Source of the DNA: an uncultured Sphingomonas sp.
GTDB lineage: Bacteria; Pseudomonadota; Alphaproteobacteria; Sphingomonadales; Sphingomonadaceae
Length of the DNA stretch: 64,000 bases
Direction: 5' to 3'
Assembly (NCBI RefSeq): GCF_913776855.1
Contig: NZ_CAJYQD010000021.1
Coordinates: forward strand, 1-64,000
In this document: positions 17,250 to 24,669 of the stretch, in pieces
Numbering within the stretch: the first letter of the stretch is position 1
Layout of the letters: every line of letters starts with the position of its first letter
The notes under the pieces: model-generated
The model's input: the letters and a program-made list of their open reading frames with translations, nothing else
Told to the model about the DNA's origin: nothing
Database searches by the model: none
Program-made: the position numbers and the translations under genes

Positions 17250-17497
17250 GCCGCCACCCGTTCGCCATCGGTGAGCGGCGCGAAGGATACGCACGGGACC
17301 AGCGGCGCGGTCGCCATGCACAGGCAGGCATGGTGCATCCGGCATTCGCCGCGGGCATAGCCGATCGCGGCATCGCGCGACACGAACCGCCCTTCGAGAC
17401 GGTGGCCGCTGTCCTGTACCAGCCAGTGGCCGGCGGCGTCCTGTCCGACATAGATGGTCGCCGGTTCGTCGGGTTCCGGATGGGGTTCGGGTGACAT
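17246..17497 (-). CDS. Small DUF2188-like protein
   Basis: An 83-residue protein, first gene of a coupled three-gene operon. An acidic start (MSPEPHPEPDEPATIYVGQD) is followed by a compact segment, HWLVQDSGHRLEGRFVSRDAAIGYARGE, that has the shape of DUF2188-type domains, and then a cysteine-rich part (CRMHHACLCMATAPLVPC) that could bind a metal. The ATG at 17497 is preferred; the frame is open to 17602. Function unknown. Confidence 0.6.
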   Translation of the reverse strand: MSPEPHPEPDEPATIYVGQDAAGHWLVQDSGHRLEGRFVSRDAAIGYARGECRMHHACLCMATAPLVPCVSFAPLTDGERVAA

Positions 17498-17711
17498 GGA
17501 AATCGTCTCTTGCGGTCGGATGTCCTGCATCCGCCACCGCCAGCTATGCCCCGCCGCATTGGGTTTCGAGAGCGATTCCAGGGAATTGCATAGCGCGCGC
17601 ATAGTGTGGCCCGGGCGATTATGCCGCCGCTATGCGAAAGCGGGAAATCGCTCTCGTCTTGCTATGCCATGCCCGATAGCTGGTGCGCCACGTTCGAGAG
17701 GGAGACGTGGC

Positions 17712-17960
17712 ATGGAGCGATGGCGAACGCGCCGGGCCGACCGGGCCTTGCGGCTGTCGGGACTGGTATTGCTGGCGGTGGCGGGGACTGCGTTACGCTG
17801 GCTCTATGCGCTGCACGTGCCGCCGCAATCGGCGGGGTTGCTGGCCTATGGGCTGGGCGCGGTCGGCTATATGGCGGCGAGCAGCGGTGCGGCACTGGTG
17901 ATGCTGGGGCGGCACCTGTTCGACGAGGTGGCGATCAGCCCGCGCTGGGGGCGGGGGTAG
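17712..17960 (+). CDS. Small membrane protein
   Basis: An 82-residue protein with two hydrophobic helices (LSGLVLLAVAGTALRWLYAL and SAGLLAYGLGAVGYMAASSG). A GGGAG ribosome site stands ahead of the ATG at 17712. No family was recognised, and it lies alone between two divergent groups. Function unknown. Confidence 0.5.
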   Translation: MERWRTRRADRALRLSGLVLLAVAGTALRWLYALHVPPQSAGLLAYGLGAVGYMAASSGAALVMLGRHLFDEVAISPRWGRG

Positions 17961-17982
17961 GGGGAGTGTCCGTCATCAATCA

Positions 17983-18033
17983 ATGCTACTTAAAGTCTGT
18001 AGACTTATAGTGTTCTTGTATCGCCCATAAGTC
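17983..18033. promoter_or_regulatory. Controller-protein operator (C-box) region of the restriction system
   Basis: AAGTCT-GT-AGACTT (17993-18006) is a perfect 14-base inverted repeat, followed by a TATAGT -10-like element (18006-18011). A third half-site, ATAAGTC (18027-18033), pairs with GACTTAT (18002-18008) and abuts the start codon. Three half-sites in front of a controller gene fit C-box architecture. The 15-base stretch from 17983 recurs at the methylase promoter (19894-19908) with one mismatch. Confidence 0.65.
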
Positions 18034-18034
18034 C

Positions 18035-18277
18035 ATGGATCATGGGCGGCAAAAACCCGGTAGCTTGCGCCAAATCGTTGCCGCGAATGTGCGCGACCGG
18101 CGGCTGCGCCTGGGGCTGTCGCAGGAGCAGCTGGCCGACATCAGCGGCTTTCACCGGACCTATATCGGATCGGTCGAACGCTGCGAACGCAACATCACCC
18201 TGTCCACGCTGGAGGCGCTGGCAGTGGTGCTGGAGACGACGCCGGCCGACCTGTTGCAGGACGCGGCGCATGGCTGA
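18035..18277 (+). CDS. XRE-family restriction-modification controller (C) protein
   Basis: An 80-residue helix-turn-helix protein of the C.BclI/XRE type: LRQIVAANVRDRRLRLGLSQ, EQLADISGFHRTYIGSVERC, then NITLSTLEALAVVLETTPADLL. Controller proteins delay endonuclease expression until the methylase has protected the genome. The ATG at 18035 lacks a strong ribosome site, as is common for leaderless controller genes. The stop overlaps the endonuclease start by eight bases, and the operator lies directly upstream, so autoregulation is likely. Confidence 0.88.
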   Translation: MDHGRQKPGSLRQIVAANVRDRRLRLGLSQEQLADISGFHRTYIGSVERCERNITLSTLEALAVVLETTPADLLQDAAHG

Positions 18278-19013
18278 ACTGAAGGATGTTCCAACGACGC
18301 CGGCCGCGTCGCTCGACAAGGCATTTCTGGAAGTATGCCGCAGCGTCACGGCGAAGCGTGCGCGGACGGTAATCGACCATATCCTGCAGCATGGCATCAT
18401 CACCACGGATGAACTGAAAGAACGCTATGGCTATGCTCAGCCGCCCCGCGCCACGCGCGATGTGCTGGAGAACGGGATTCCCCTGATCACGCACAATGTT
18501 CGCCATCCGACGACCGGGCGGCGGATGGGGGCCTATACCTTCGGCAACGTCGCGGACATCAAGGCGGGCAGGCTGGGCGGGCGCAAGGCGTTTTCGAAAC
18601 AGTTCAAGAAGGACCTGATCGCGATCTATGGCGAGCGGGATACGGTTACCCGCGAACCGATCGCCGCGCGCTATCTCCAGATCGACCACCGCGTGCCCTA
18701 TCAGGTGGCGGGCGACGATGCCGGGCCGCTCGACCCGGCCGACTTCATGCTGCTGGACGCATCGTCGAACCGCGCCAAGAGCTGGTCGTGCGAACATTGC
18801 GACAATTTCCGCTACACCGTCGATCCCGCGATCTGCCGCACCTGTCTATGGGCATCGCCGGAAGCCTATACCCATATCGCGCAGACGCCCTCACGGAGGG
18901 TCGAGCTGGTGTGGACCGGGGACGATGTGGCGGTATTCGAACAGGTGCGACAGGCGGCACAGGCCGCCGACGTCGACATCGCGACTTATATCAAGCAGCG
19001 GCTAGGCGCATAG
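18270..19013 (+). CDS. HNH-type type II restriction endonuclease
   Basis: A 247-residue nuclease. The N-terminal half has a helical, specificity-like part (RARTVIDHILQHGIITTDEL). The catalytic part holds an HNH/beta-beta-alpha-Me core, YLQIDHRVPYQVAGDD, then LDASSNRAKSW, and a zinc site made of CEHC and CRTC pairs (residues about 170-195). It is coupled to the controller gene (ATG at 18270 inside the controller end) and converges on the methylase gene with a 23-base overlap. The recognition sequence cannot be predicted; the partner methylase implies adenine methylation of the site. Confidence 0.83.
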   Translation: MAELKDVPTTPAASLDKAFLEVCRSVTAKRARTVIDHILQHGIITTDELKERYGYAQPPRATRDVLENGIPLITHNVRHPTTGRRMGAYTFGNVADIKAGRLGGRKAFSKQFKKDLIAIYGERDTVTREPIAARYLQIDHRVPYQVAGDDAGPLDPADFMLLDASSNRAKSWSCEHCDNFRYTVDPAICRTCLWASPEAYTHIAQTPSRRVELVWTGDDVAVFEQVRQAAQAADVDIATYIKQRLGA

Positions 19014-19884
19014 CGCGGGCGGGCGGCGTCGGGACCGTCCCGCACGACCGGGCGACGTACAGGCTTTCGACCGTTTCGTCCTGTCGCCCGCTGATCGTCG
19101 CCTGTGACGACCGTCCCGCATGCAGCGCCAGATGATCGGCAGCGATCGTGTCGGGCAGCGGATCGCCATAGGTCTTGTCGCCCATCCGGCCGTCATAGGA
19201 CAGGATGTAGGGAATCGCGCGCGCATCGAAATCGTGCAGCGCGTCGACCAAGCGCTGTCGCTCCAGCCCCGCGGCATAGCGTTTGTCGGGGCCATAGGTC
19301 GTGCCTTGGTAGGGCGGGTCCATATAGATCAGGTCCGCCGTCCCTGCGCCCGCGGCGCAATCGCGGAAATCACCGTGGAACAGGGTGGTGCGCCCCTTCA
19401 GCAGGCGGCTGACCGCGTGGGCGGTGCGCATGAGCCGGTCGGGCTTCATGCCGGTGCGCCGCTTGTCGGGTGACTGGGTGAAATGGCCATGCCGGTTGAA
19501 GCGGACTGCATTCTTGACGCAGCGCGCGACCAGATAGAGCAGCACGACGGGATCGCCGTTCGCGTTGAATTCGGCGCGACGGTCGTTGAAATGGGTCGGC
19601 GTGGCGAACTGGCCGTGCCAGATGTCGGCATAGCGTTCGGCCAATTCCCCCGGATGGTCGATGATCAGCGCCCACAGGTCCATCAGCGGGGCGTAGATGT
19701 CGCCGATCACGAACCGTTCGGCCAGGTCGTGCGTCGCGGCAAACAGCGTGATCGCCGCCGATCCGGCAAAGGGTTCGTACAGCGTCGCGACCCGGTCGGG
19801 GAACCGGGTGCAGATACGTGGGGCGAGGGCGCGCTTGCTGCCCTGATAGGGAATAGGCTGAATCGAAAGTGCGGAATGAAGCAT
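18991..19884 (-). CDS. D12-class (Dam-like) adenine-N6 DNA methyltransferase
   Basis: A 297-residue modification enzyme protecting host DNA from the adjacent endonuclease. The SAM-binding start is PIPYQGSKRALAPRI, followed by LYEPFAGSAAI; the catalytic motif is YMDPPYQGT (about 187-195); and the GKRRT-like NRHGHFTQSPDKRR block fits Dam/DpnII-type enzymes. It runs opposite to and overlaps the endonuclease gene by 23 bases. Its start is 10 bases from a copy of the controller operator, so the controller may also regulate it. Length and motifs look intact. Confidence 0.92.
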   Translation of the reverse strand: MLHSALSIQPIPYQGSKRALAPRICTRFPDRVATLYEPFAGSAAITLFAATHDLAERFVIGDIYAPLMDLWALIIDHPGELAERYADIWHGQFATPTHFNDRRAEFNANGDPVVLLYLVARCVKNAVRFNRHGHFTQSPDKRRTGMKPDRLMRTAHAVSRLLKGRTTLFHGDFRDCAAGAGTADLIYMDPPYQGTTYGPDKRYAAGLERQRLVDALHDFDARAIPYILSYDGRMGDKTYGDPLPDTIAADHLALHAGRSSQATISGRQDETVESLYVARSCGTVPTPPARAMRLAAA

Positions 19885-19885
19885 G

Positions 19886-19908
19886 GTAGCAGCATGCTAC
19901 TTCAAGTC
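19886..19908. promoter_or_regulatory. Second controller-operator copy at the methylase start
   Basis: ATGCTACTTCAAGTC (19894-19908) matches ATGCTACTTAAAGTC at 17983-17997 in 14 of 15 bases. It overlaps a GTAGCA-GCA-TGCTAC inverted repeat (19886-19900). It lies immediately upstream of the methylase start codon on the minus strand, a position suited to repression by the controller protein. Confidence 0.55.
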
Positions 19909-19934
19909 ATCATGCGTCAATTGGGACGTTGCTT

Positions 19935-20005
19935 TATACGCTATCGTAGATAAAACCGTATTATACGCCATGGGGTATATTGTCGGAATATGCGGGATAG
20001 CGTAT
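19935..20005. promoter_or_regulatory. HipB operator region
   Basis: TATAC-N8-GTATA at 19962-19979 has the same geometry as the known HipB operator of E. coli (TATCC-N8-GGATA). Around it, ATACGCTATC (19936-19945) and GATAGCGTAT (19996-20005) form a perfect 10-base inverted repeat flanking the promoter. Together they suggest cooperative autorepression by HipB. Confidence 0.6.
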
Positions 20006-20014
20006 CATCGTCCG

Positions 20015-20266
20015 ATGTCCCAGCTTGCCCGCACCCCCGGCCAATTCGGCGAAGCGCTGCGCCGCACTCGGCTGTCGCGCGGGTGGAGCCAGACGCAGCT
20101 GGCGCAGCAGGCCGGGTTGCGGCAGGCGACGATCTCGCAGATCGAGAACGGCCATGGTGCCACCCGGATCGACACGCTGTGCGCGGTGCTGGCGGCACTC
20201 GACCTCGAACTGACGGTGGCGCCACGGACCCAAGGCAGCGTCGAGGATATCGAGGACTTGTTCTGA
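20015..20266 (+). CDS. hipB: HipB antitoxin / repressor
   Basis: An 83-residue XRE-family protein: FGEALRRTRLSRGWSQTQLA, QQAGLRQATISQIENGHGAT, then IDTLCAVLAALDLELTV. HipB binds its promoter and holds HipA inactive. The C-terminal tail (GSVEDIEDLF) ends with an aromatic residue, as in the HipB tail. The start at 20015 fits the family; no strong ribosome site. Its stop overlaps the hipA start (TGATG at 20264-20268), giving coupled translation. Confidence 0.9.
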   Translation: MSQLARTPGQFGEALRRTRLSRGWSQTQLAQQAGLRQATISQIENGHGATRIDTLCAVLAALDLELTVAPRTQGSVEDIEDLF

Positions 20267-21576
20267 TGCCCCGCCGGCCCGCCCGCGCGCCGCTCAACGT
20301 GTTTCTGAACAACCGCCAGGTCGGGCGACTGACGCGGCAGGCGAGCGGGGCGATCGAGTTCGCCTATGCCGAGGACTGGCTGGCGCTGCCCAATGCGATC
20401 CCGGTGTCGCTGTCGCTGCCGCTGCGTCCCGGCGGCTATCATGGTGACCGGGTGCTGGCGGTGTTCGAGAACCTGCTGCCCGATTCCCGTCCGATCCGCA
20501 CTCGCGTCGCCGAACGGGTGGGGGCCAAGGGAACCGATGCGTTCAGCCTGCTGAGCGAAATCGGCCGCGATTGCGTCGGCGCGCTGCAGTTCGTGCCCGA
20601 CGATGTCGAACCGCCCGATGCGATGGACGTGACCGGCGTGGCCGTAGACGATGCGGAGGTCGCCACGATCATCGCCGATCTGGCACGTGCGCCGCTGGGC
20701 CTCGACCGCGATGCCGCCTTCCGCATCTCGGTGGCAGGGGCACAGGAAAAGACCGCGCTGCTGTACCATGAGGGGCGCTGGATGAAGCCGATCGGCACGA
20801 CGCCGACGACGCATATCCTGAAACCCCAAATCGGCGCGCTGCCGAACGGCATCGACCTGTCGGACAGTGTCGAGAATGAATATTACTGCCTGAAGCTGCT
20901 GGCCGCGTTCGGCTTGGCGGTGAACGCGGCGGAGATCGTGCGCTTCGGCGATACCGCCGTGCTGGCAGTCGAGCGCTTCGATCGACGCTGGACCCAGGGT
21001 GGGCGGCTGCTGCGCCTGCCGCAGGAGGATATGTGCCAGGCGCTGTCGGTCCCGCCGACAGCCAAATATGAAAGCGAGGGCGGGCCGGGGATCGCCGACG
21101 TCGCCAGGCTGCTTGCGGGCAGCGACGATCCGGGGGGCGACCGGCTGACGTTCCTGAAGGCGCAGATGCTGTTCTGGCTGATCGGAGCGACCGATGGCCA
21201 TGCCAAGAATTTCAGCATCTTCCTGTCGCCCGGCGGGCGGTTCCGCCTGACCCCGCTCTATGACGTACTGACCGCGCAGCCGAGCCTTGCCGCCGGGCAG
21301 ATCGAGCGCAAGCAGTATAAGCTGGCGATGGCGGTGGGGGCGTCGCGTAAATATCGTATCGGTGATCTGCATGGTCGGCATTTCGTCGAGACCGGCCGCG
21401 CTGCCGGATTGTCGGCGGCGGCGGTCGAAGCGGCGATGGCGGAACTCCATGCCGGGTTCGATGCGGCCTTTGCGACGGTGGAGGCCGGGCTGCCGGCGGG
21501 CTTCCCCGAAGCGATCCATGCGGCGGTACTGGTAGGGGCAAGGGATCGGCTGCGCCAGTTGCGGCCGGGGGTGTAG
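20266..21576 (+). CDS. hipA: HipA serine/threonine kinase toxin
   Basis: A 436-residue kinase, about the length of E. coli HipA. The autophosphorylated serine segment FRISVAGAQEKTALL (about 150-165), the peptide EDMCQALSVPPTAKYESEGG, and the catalytic block WLIGATDGHAKNFSIF (about 305-320) with the following RLTPLYDV all match E. coli HipA closely as recalled. HipA phosphorylates glutamyl-tRNA synthetase, slowing translation and producing persister cells. All key residues look intact. It forms a two-gene operon with hipB. Confidence 0.95.
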   Translation: MPRRPARAPLNVFLNNRQVGRLTRQASGAIEFAYAEDWLALPNAIPVSLSLPLRPGGYHGDRVLAVFENLLPDSRPIRTRVAERVGAKGTDAFSLLSEIGRDCVGALQFVPDDVEPPDAMDVTGVAVDDAEVATIIADLARAPLGLDRDAAFRISVAGAQEKTALLYHEGRWMKPIGTTPTTHILKPQIGALPNGIDLSDSVENEYYCLKLLAAFGLAVNAAEIVRFGDTAVLAVERFDRRWTQGGRLLRLPQEDMCQALSVPPTAKYESEGGPGIADVARLLAGSDDPGGDRLTFLKAQMLFWLIGATDGHAKNFSIFLSPGGRFRLTPLYDVLTAQPSLAAGQIERKQYKLAMAVGASRKYRIGDLHGRHFVETGRAAGLSAAAVEAAMAELHAGFDAAFATVEAGLPAGFPEAIHAAVLVGARDRLRQLRPGV

Positions 21577-21660
21577 GCGGCAGGGGTTCTCGACGGACGC
21601 TTCTCGACAGGCTCGAAGCTGCTCGAACCGAACGGGGTGGGGGACCTCACCCCCTTCGTC

Positions 21661-21738
21661 GCCCCGGCGCAGGCTGGGGTTTCCCTGTAGCGGGCGTAAC
21701 CTGTCCCCATGGGGAGATCCCAGCCTGCGCTGGGATGA
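21661..21738. repeat. Palindromic repeat element, copy A
   Basis: Arms centred on CCCCGGCGCAGGCTGGGG and CCCAGCCTGCGCTGGGA form an imperfect inverted repeat of about 78 bases. It belongs to the same GGCGCAGGC-type family as the next element and the one inside the subtilase gene. It lies in the 281-base gap after hipA. Confidence 0.65.
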
Positions 21739-21768
21739 CGTTTGTGGTGACGGGGGAGTAGAAAACCG

Positions 21769-21848
21769 CGTACCCCCGCGCAGGCGGGGGTCCAGAGCGA
21801 CGGGGCGCAACGCCTGCAACCCTGGACCCCCGCCTGCGCGGGGGTACG
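21769..21848. repeat. Palindromic repeat element, copy B
   Basis: Arms of 27 bases (21769-21795 and 21822-21848) are perfect reverse complements, beginning CGTACCCCCGCGCAGGCGGG and separated by 26 bases. It may form a strong hairpin between the convergent hipA and anti-sigma genes and could act as a terminator or mRNA stabiliser. Confidence 0.8.
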
Positions 21849-21857
21849 GCGCCAGCC

Positions 21858-22550
21858 CTATCGCCCCTTCAGCGCAGCCGCTTCCCCCGCCGCGTCGAGC
21901 GGGTCGCCCGCCGCCATCGCCTGCGCCTGTTCCAGTACCGCCGCCATCGGCGATCCGGCTTGGGCATAGGCGGTGGTGGTCGCCTCCGCGCCACCCTGCA
22001 GCGCCTGCACCTGCCACGGACCCTTGTCGCCCGAACAGGCGATGCCGCCGGTGGTGCCGGTTTCGAACGTGCGGCACAGCGCGCCGGCGCGGTCGCGGAA
22101 GGTGATGCCGATCTTCACCGGCGCCTGCGCCCCCTGGGTCGAGGCGAGCTGCGTGTCGAGCGCGTGGGCGAGGCTGCCTTGCGCGACCGCGGTGCCGCCT
22201 TCGAACCCCAGCTCGCTGCCCGTGCGCGGCACCAGCTGTCCCAGCAGCAGCCCGGCGACGAGGCTGGCGGCGACAGCGCCCCACCAGCGTTGCGGCCTGG
22301 AAGCGGGCTTGCGGGTCGGGAAGGCCACCACATTGTCGGCGCGCGCGAACAGCGCCTCGACCCCGGCGGGCATCGGTTGCGCGTCGAGGCCCGCAAAGGC
22401 GCCGCGCAGCCGGGCGGTCAGCGCGCGGTGGCGCTCCACCTCTTCGGCCAGCGCCGGATCGTCGGCCATCGCCCGTTCGACGCGCTTCGCGGTGACCGGG
22501 CCCAGCTCGCCATCGGCATAGGCGGCCAGCGTTTCGGGATCGATCGTCAT
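21858..22550 (-). CDS. Anti-sigma factor (membrane)
   Basis: A 230-residue protein. The cytoplasmic N-terminus (MTIDPETLAAYADGELGP, then RVERAMADDPALAEEVERH) has the layout of the anti-sigma domain but lacks the zinc-finger cysteines. One membrane helix follows (WGAVAASLVAGLLLGQLV, about 88-106), then a periplasmic beta-rich sensor part with two cysteines (LCRTFETG, IACSGD). Its start overlaps the sigma-factor stop (ATGA at 22547), so the pair is coupled. It should hold the sigma factor inactive until an envelope signal arrives. Confidence 0.85.
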   Translation of the reverse strand: MTIDPETLAAYADGELGPVTAKRVERAMADDPALAEEVERHRALTARLRGAFAGLDAQPMPAGVEALFARADNVVAFPTRKPASRPQRWWGAVAASLVAGLLLGQLVPRTGSELGFEGGTAVAQGSLAHALDTQLASTQGAQAPVKIGITFRDRAGALCRTFETGTTGGIACSGDKGPWQVQALQGGAEATTTAYAQAGSPMAAVLEQAQAMAAGDPLDAAGEAAALKGR

Positions 22551-23029
22551 GCCGCTTCTCCCAGATGCCCGAGCAGCGCCTCGCGCCCGCGTACCAGGCG
22601 CGAGGTGAGCGTGCCCATCGGAATATCGAGGATCTCCGCCGCCTCGCGATACGCAAAGCCCTCCACCATCACCAGCGCGATCACCTCGCGCTGTTCCGGC
22701 GGCAGCTTGCCCATCGCCCGGCCGATATTGTGCAGTTCCACCGCCATTTCCTGTTCCCCGTGCCGTCCCACGGCATCGCCTTCCTCCGGTGGCACGAAGG
22801 TTTCGCGCCGCCTTGCCTGTGCCCGGACCGTGTCGATCCACAAATTGCGCAGGATGCGAATCCCCCAGGCATCCAGCCTGGTGCCGGCCTGCCACTGGTC
22901 GCGGCGGGTCAGGGCGCGTTCGACCGCCGCCTGCAACAGGTCGTCGGCATCGGCACGATCACGGGCGAGCGCATGGGCGACACGCCGCAACCGGGGTAGA
23001 TGCGTCAGCAATTCGTCTTCGAAGCGCAA
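22547..23029 (-). CDS. ECF-type RNA polymerase sigma factor
   Basis: A 160-residue extracytoplasmic-function sigma factor. Region 2 is visible as RVAHALARDRADADDLLQAAVERAL and DAWGIRILRNLWIDTVRAQ, and region 4 as LPPEQREVIALVMVEGFAYREA and IPMGTLTSRLVRGREAL. It redirects RNA polymerase to stress or envelope promoters. It is followed by its anti-sigma gene and is divergent from the subtilase, suggesting a regulon of at least these genes. An 11-base inverted repeat lies upstream. Confidence 0.93.
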   Translation of the reverse strand: MRFEDELLTHLPRLRRVAHALARDRADADDLLQAAVERALTRRDQWQAGTRLDAWGIRILRNLWIDTVRAQARRRETFVPPEEGDAVGRHGEQEMAVELHNIGRAMGKLPPEQREVIALVMVEGFAYREAAEILDIPMGTLTSRLVRGREALLGHLGEAA

Positions 23030-23051
23030 GACGGTCCTTTCCGGGCTTCGG

Positions 23052-23083
23052 GGATGAAACGGATGGCGTCACCCGTTTCATCC
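23052..23083. promoter_or_regulatory. Inverted repeat between the sigma-factor and subtilase genes
   Basis: GGATGAAACGG (23052-23062) and CCGTTTCATCC (23073-23083) are perfect reverse complements. Each arm contains TGAAAC, which resembles a -35 element for ECF sigma factors, one facing each divergent gene. It could be an autoregulated divergent promoter or a hairpin. Confidence 0.45.
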
Positions 23084-23231
23084 GGCATGGTGACGGAAAA
23101 TCCTAGGGGTGATCGGATACGATGTTCATACAGCTCCCGGCTACCGGCCATGCCAGGCGCCGGTGGATGCCCCGGCCTGCGCCGGAGCGACGGTGCGGAT
23201 CGGATGGGGCAGATATGTGCCGGGGAAAGGA

Positions 23232-24575
23232 ATGATGGCCAAAGGCAAATTCCTGCGCTGGGTCGCGTTCGCGCTTGTCCTGCCGACGGCGGCATCGGCG
23301 CAGCTGCTGCCCGTCGCGCCGCAGCTGCCGCAGTTGCCCGGCCGGATCGGTGAGGCGGTCGGTGGTATCCGGGGGGCGTTGCCGATCGACGACGCGGTGG
23401 CCGATGCGCGGCTGCTGGCGCGGCAGTCGGTGACGCGCGCCCGCGACCTCGCCCGCCGCTTTCCCGACCGGATCGAGCTGGACCGCGACAACAACCCCGT
23501 CCGCGCGGGCGAGGTGACGCTGGCCGATCCGGATCCGGCGCTGCTGGCGCTGGCACGAGCGGCGGGGTTTTCGGTGATCGAGAGCGAACGGTACGATGAT
23601 CTCGGCATCGGCTTCGCCCGGTTGCGCGCGCCCGCCGGCCTGTCGGCGGTGGAGGCGGCACGGGTGCTGGGCCGGATCGTCGGGCGCGACCGGGTGACGC
23701 TCGATCCGCTGTATGGCGTGAGCGGGGAGGCGTCTGCTCCCTCCCGTACCCCGGCGGAGGCCGGGGTCCAGTTGGGGGACGTCGGCACTCTATCGAAAAG
23801 CCTTCCCAACTGGACCCCGGCCTTCGCCGGGGTACGGGGCGTGGGTCGCCTCGCTCCCGGTGCCGGCCCCAAACGCATCGGCATCATCGACGGCGGCGTG
23901 GGCGGGGGCACGCCCGGCCTGGCCGCGCAGCAGGGCTTTGCCAGCGGCGCACCGCGCGCCAGCGACCATGGCATGGCGGTCGCCTCGCTGCTGACCGGCG
24001 GCGGCGGCATCCGGGCGAGCGCGCCGGGCGCGGCGCTGCACGTCGCCGATGTCTATGGCAGCGATCCCGCAGGCGGCAGCGCCAGCGCGCTTGCCCGTGC
24101 GCTCGCGTGGATGGTGCAGGCCAAGGTGCCGGTGGTCGTCATGAGCCTTGCCGGTCCCGACAATGCGCTGCTCGGCCGCTTCGTCGCGGCGGCGCGGACG
24201 CGCGGGACGGTCGTAGTCGCGGCGGTCGGCAACAACGGCCCCGCCGCGCCGCCGGCCTATCCCGCCAGCTACCCCCAGGCGATCGCCGTCACCGGCGTCG
24301 ACGCGCGCGGGCGGGTGCTGGTGGAGGCGGGGCGCGCCCGCCATCTCGACTATGCCGCGCCGGGGGCCGACATGCTGGCGCTGAACGCCGCCGGACAGGC
24401 GCGCAGCGTGCGCGGCACGTCGTTCGCCGCACCGCTGGTCGCCGCGCGGCTGTCGGCGGCGTGGGGCGGCGATGCGACGGCGTCGCTCAAGGCGCTGGAC
24501 CGCGAGGCGAAGGGCGGTGGCGGCCGCACCGGGCGCGGCGTGCTGTGCGGGGACTGCCGGACGCCCGCGCGGTAG
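23232..24575 (+). CDS. Subtilisin-like (S8) secreted serine protease
   Basis: A 447-residue exported protease. After the signal peptide (MMAKGKFLRWVAFALVLPTAASA) and a prodomain-like part (25-170), the catalytic triad is visible: Asp in RIGIIDGGVG, His in SDHGMAVASLLTG and Ser in GTSFAAPLVAARL. An in-frame palindromic repeat (23746-23835) adds about 30 residues at the prodomain/catalytic border, just before the first catalytic motif. No autotransporter barrel or membrane anchor is seen. Starts at 23232 and 23235 are both possible after GGGGAAAGGA. It is divergent from the sigma/anti-sigma pair and probably under its control. Confidence 0.88.
   Translation: MMAKGKFLRWVAFALVLPTAASAQLLPVAPQLPQLPGRIGEAVGGIRGALPIDDAVADARLLARQSVTRARDLARRFPDRIELDRDNNPVRAGEVTLADPDPALLALARAAGFSVIESERYDDLGIGFARLRAPAGLSAVEAARVLGRIVGRDRVTLDPLYGVSGEASAPSRTPAEAGVQLGDVGTLSKSLPNWTPAFAGVRGVGRLAPGAGPKRIGIIDGGVGGGTPGLAAQQGFASGAPRASDHGMAVASLLTGGGGIRASAPGAALHVADVYGSDPAGGSASALARALAWMVQAKVPVVVMSLAGPDNALLGRFVAAARTRGTVVVAAVGNNGPAAPPAYPASYPQAIAVTGVDARGRVLVEAGRARHLDYAAPGADMLALNAAGQARSVRGTSFAAPLVAARLSAAWGGDATASLKALDREAKGGGGRTGRGVLCGDCRTPAR
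23746..23835. repeat. Palindromic repeat element inserted in frame in the subtilase gene
   Basis: Two 31-base arms (23746-23776 and 23805-23835) are reverse complements with one mismatch, around a 28-base loop. The total is 90 bases, exactly 30 codons, so the frame is kept. The arms encode TPAEAGVQLG and NWTPAFAGVRG. The arm core ACCCC-GGCG-AGGC-GGGGTCCAG matches the intergenic copies at 21.7-21.8 kb, which indicates a mobile repeat family. Confidence 0.85.
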
Positions 24576-24669
24576 GGGAAAGGTCGGTTTCGGAGGCAAC
24601 TCCACCCCCGTCACATTCCCTTCGCCCGACCGGGTATTATACGTTTCGGCAGGGAAACGGGGAAATAGC

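Noticed and set aside
20005..22656. An 883-codon open frame on the minus strand
   Set aside because: It runs opposite hipBA and across the repeats. The translated text shows no domain; the real genes there are hipB, hipA and the anti-sigma gene.
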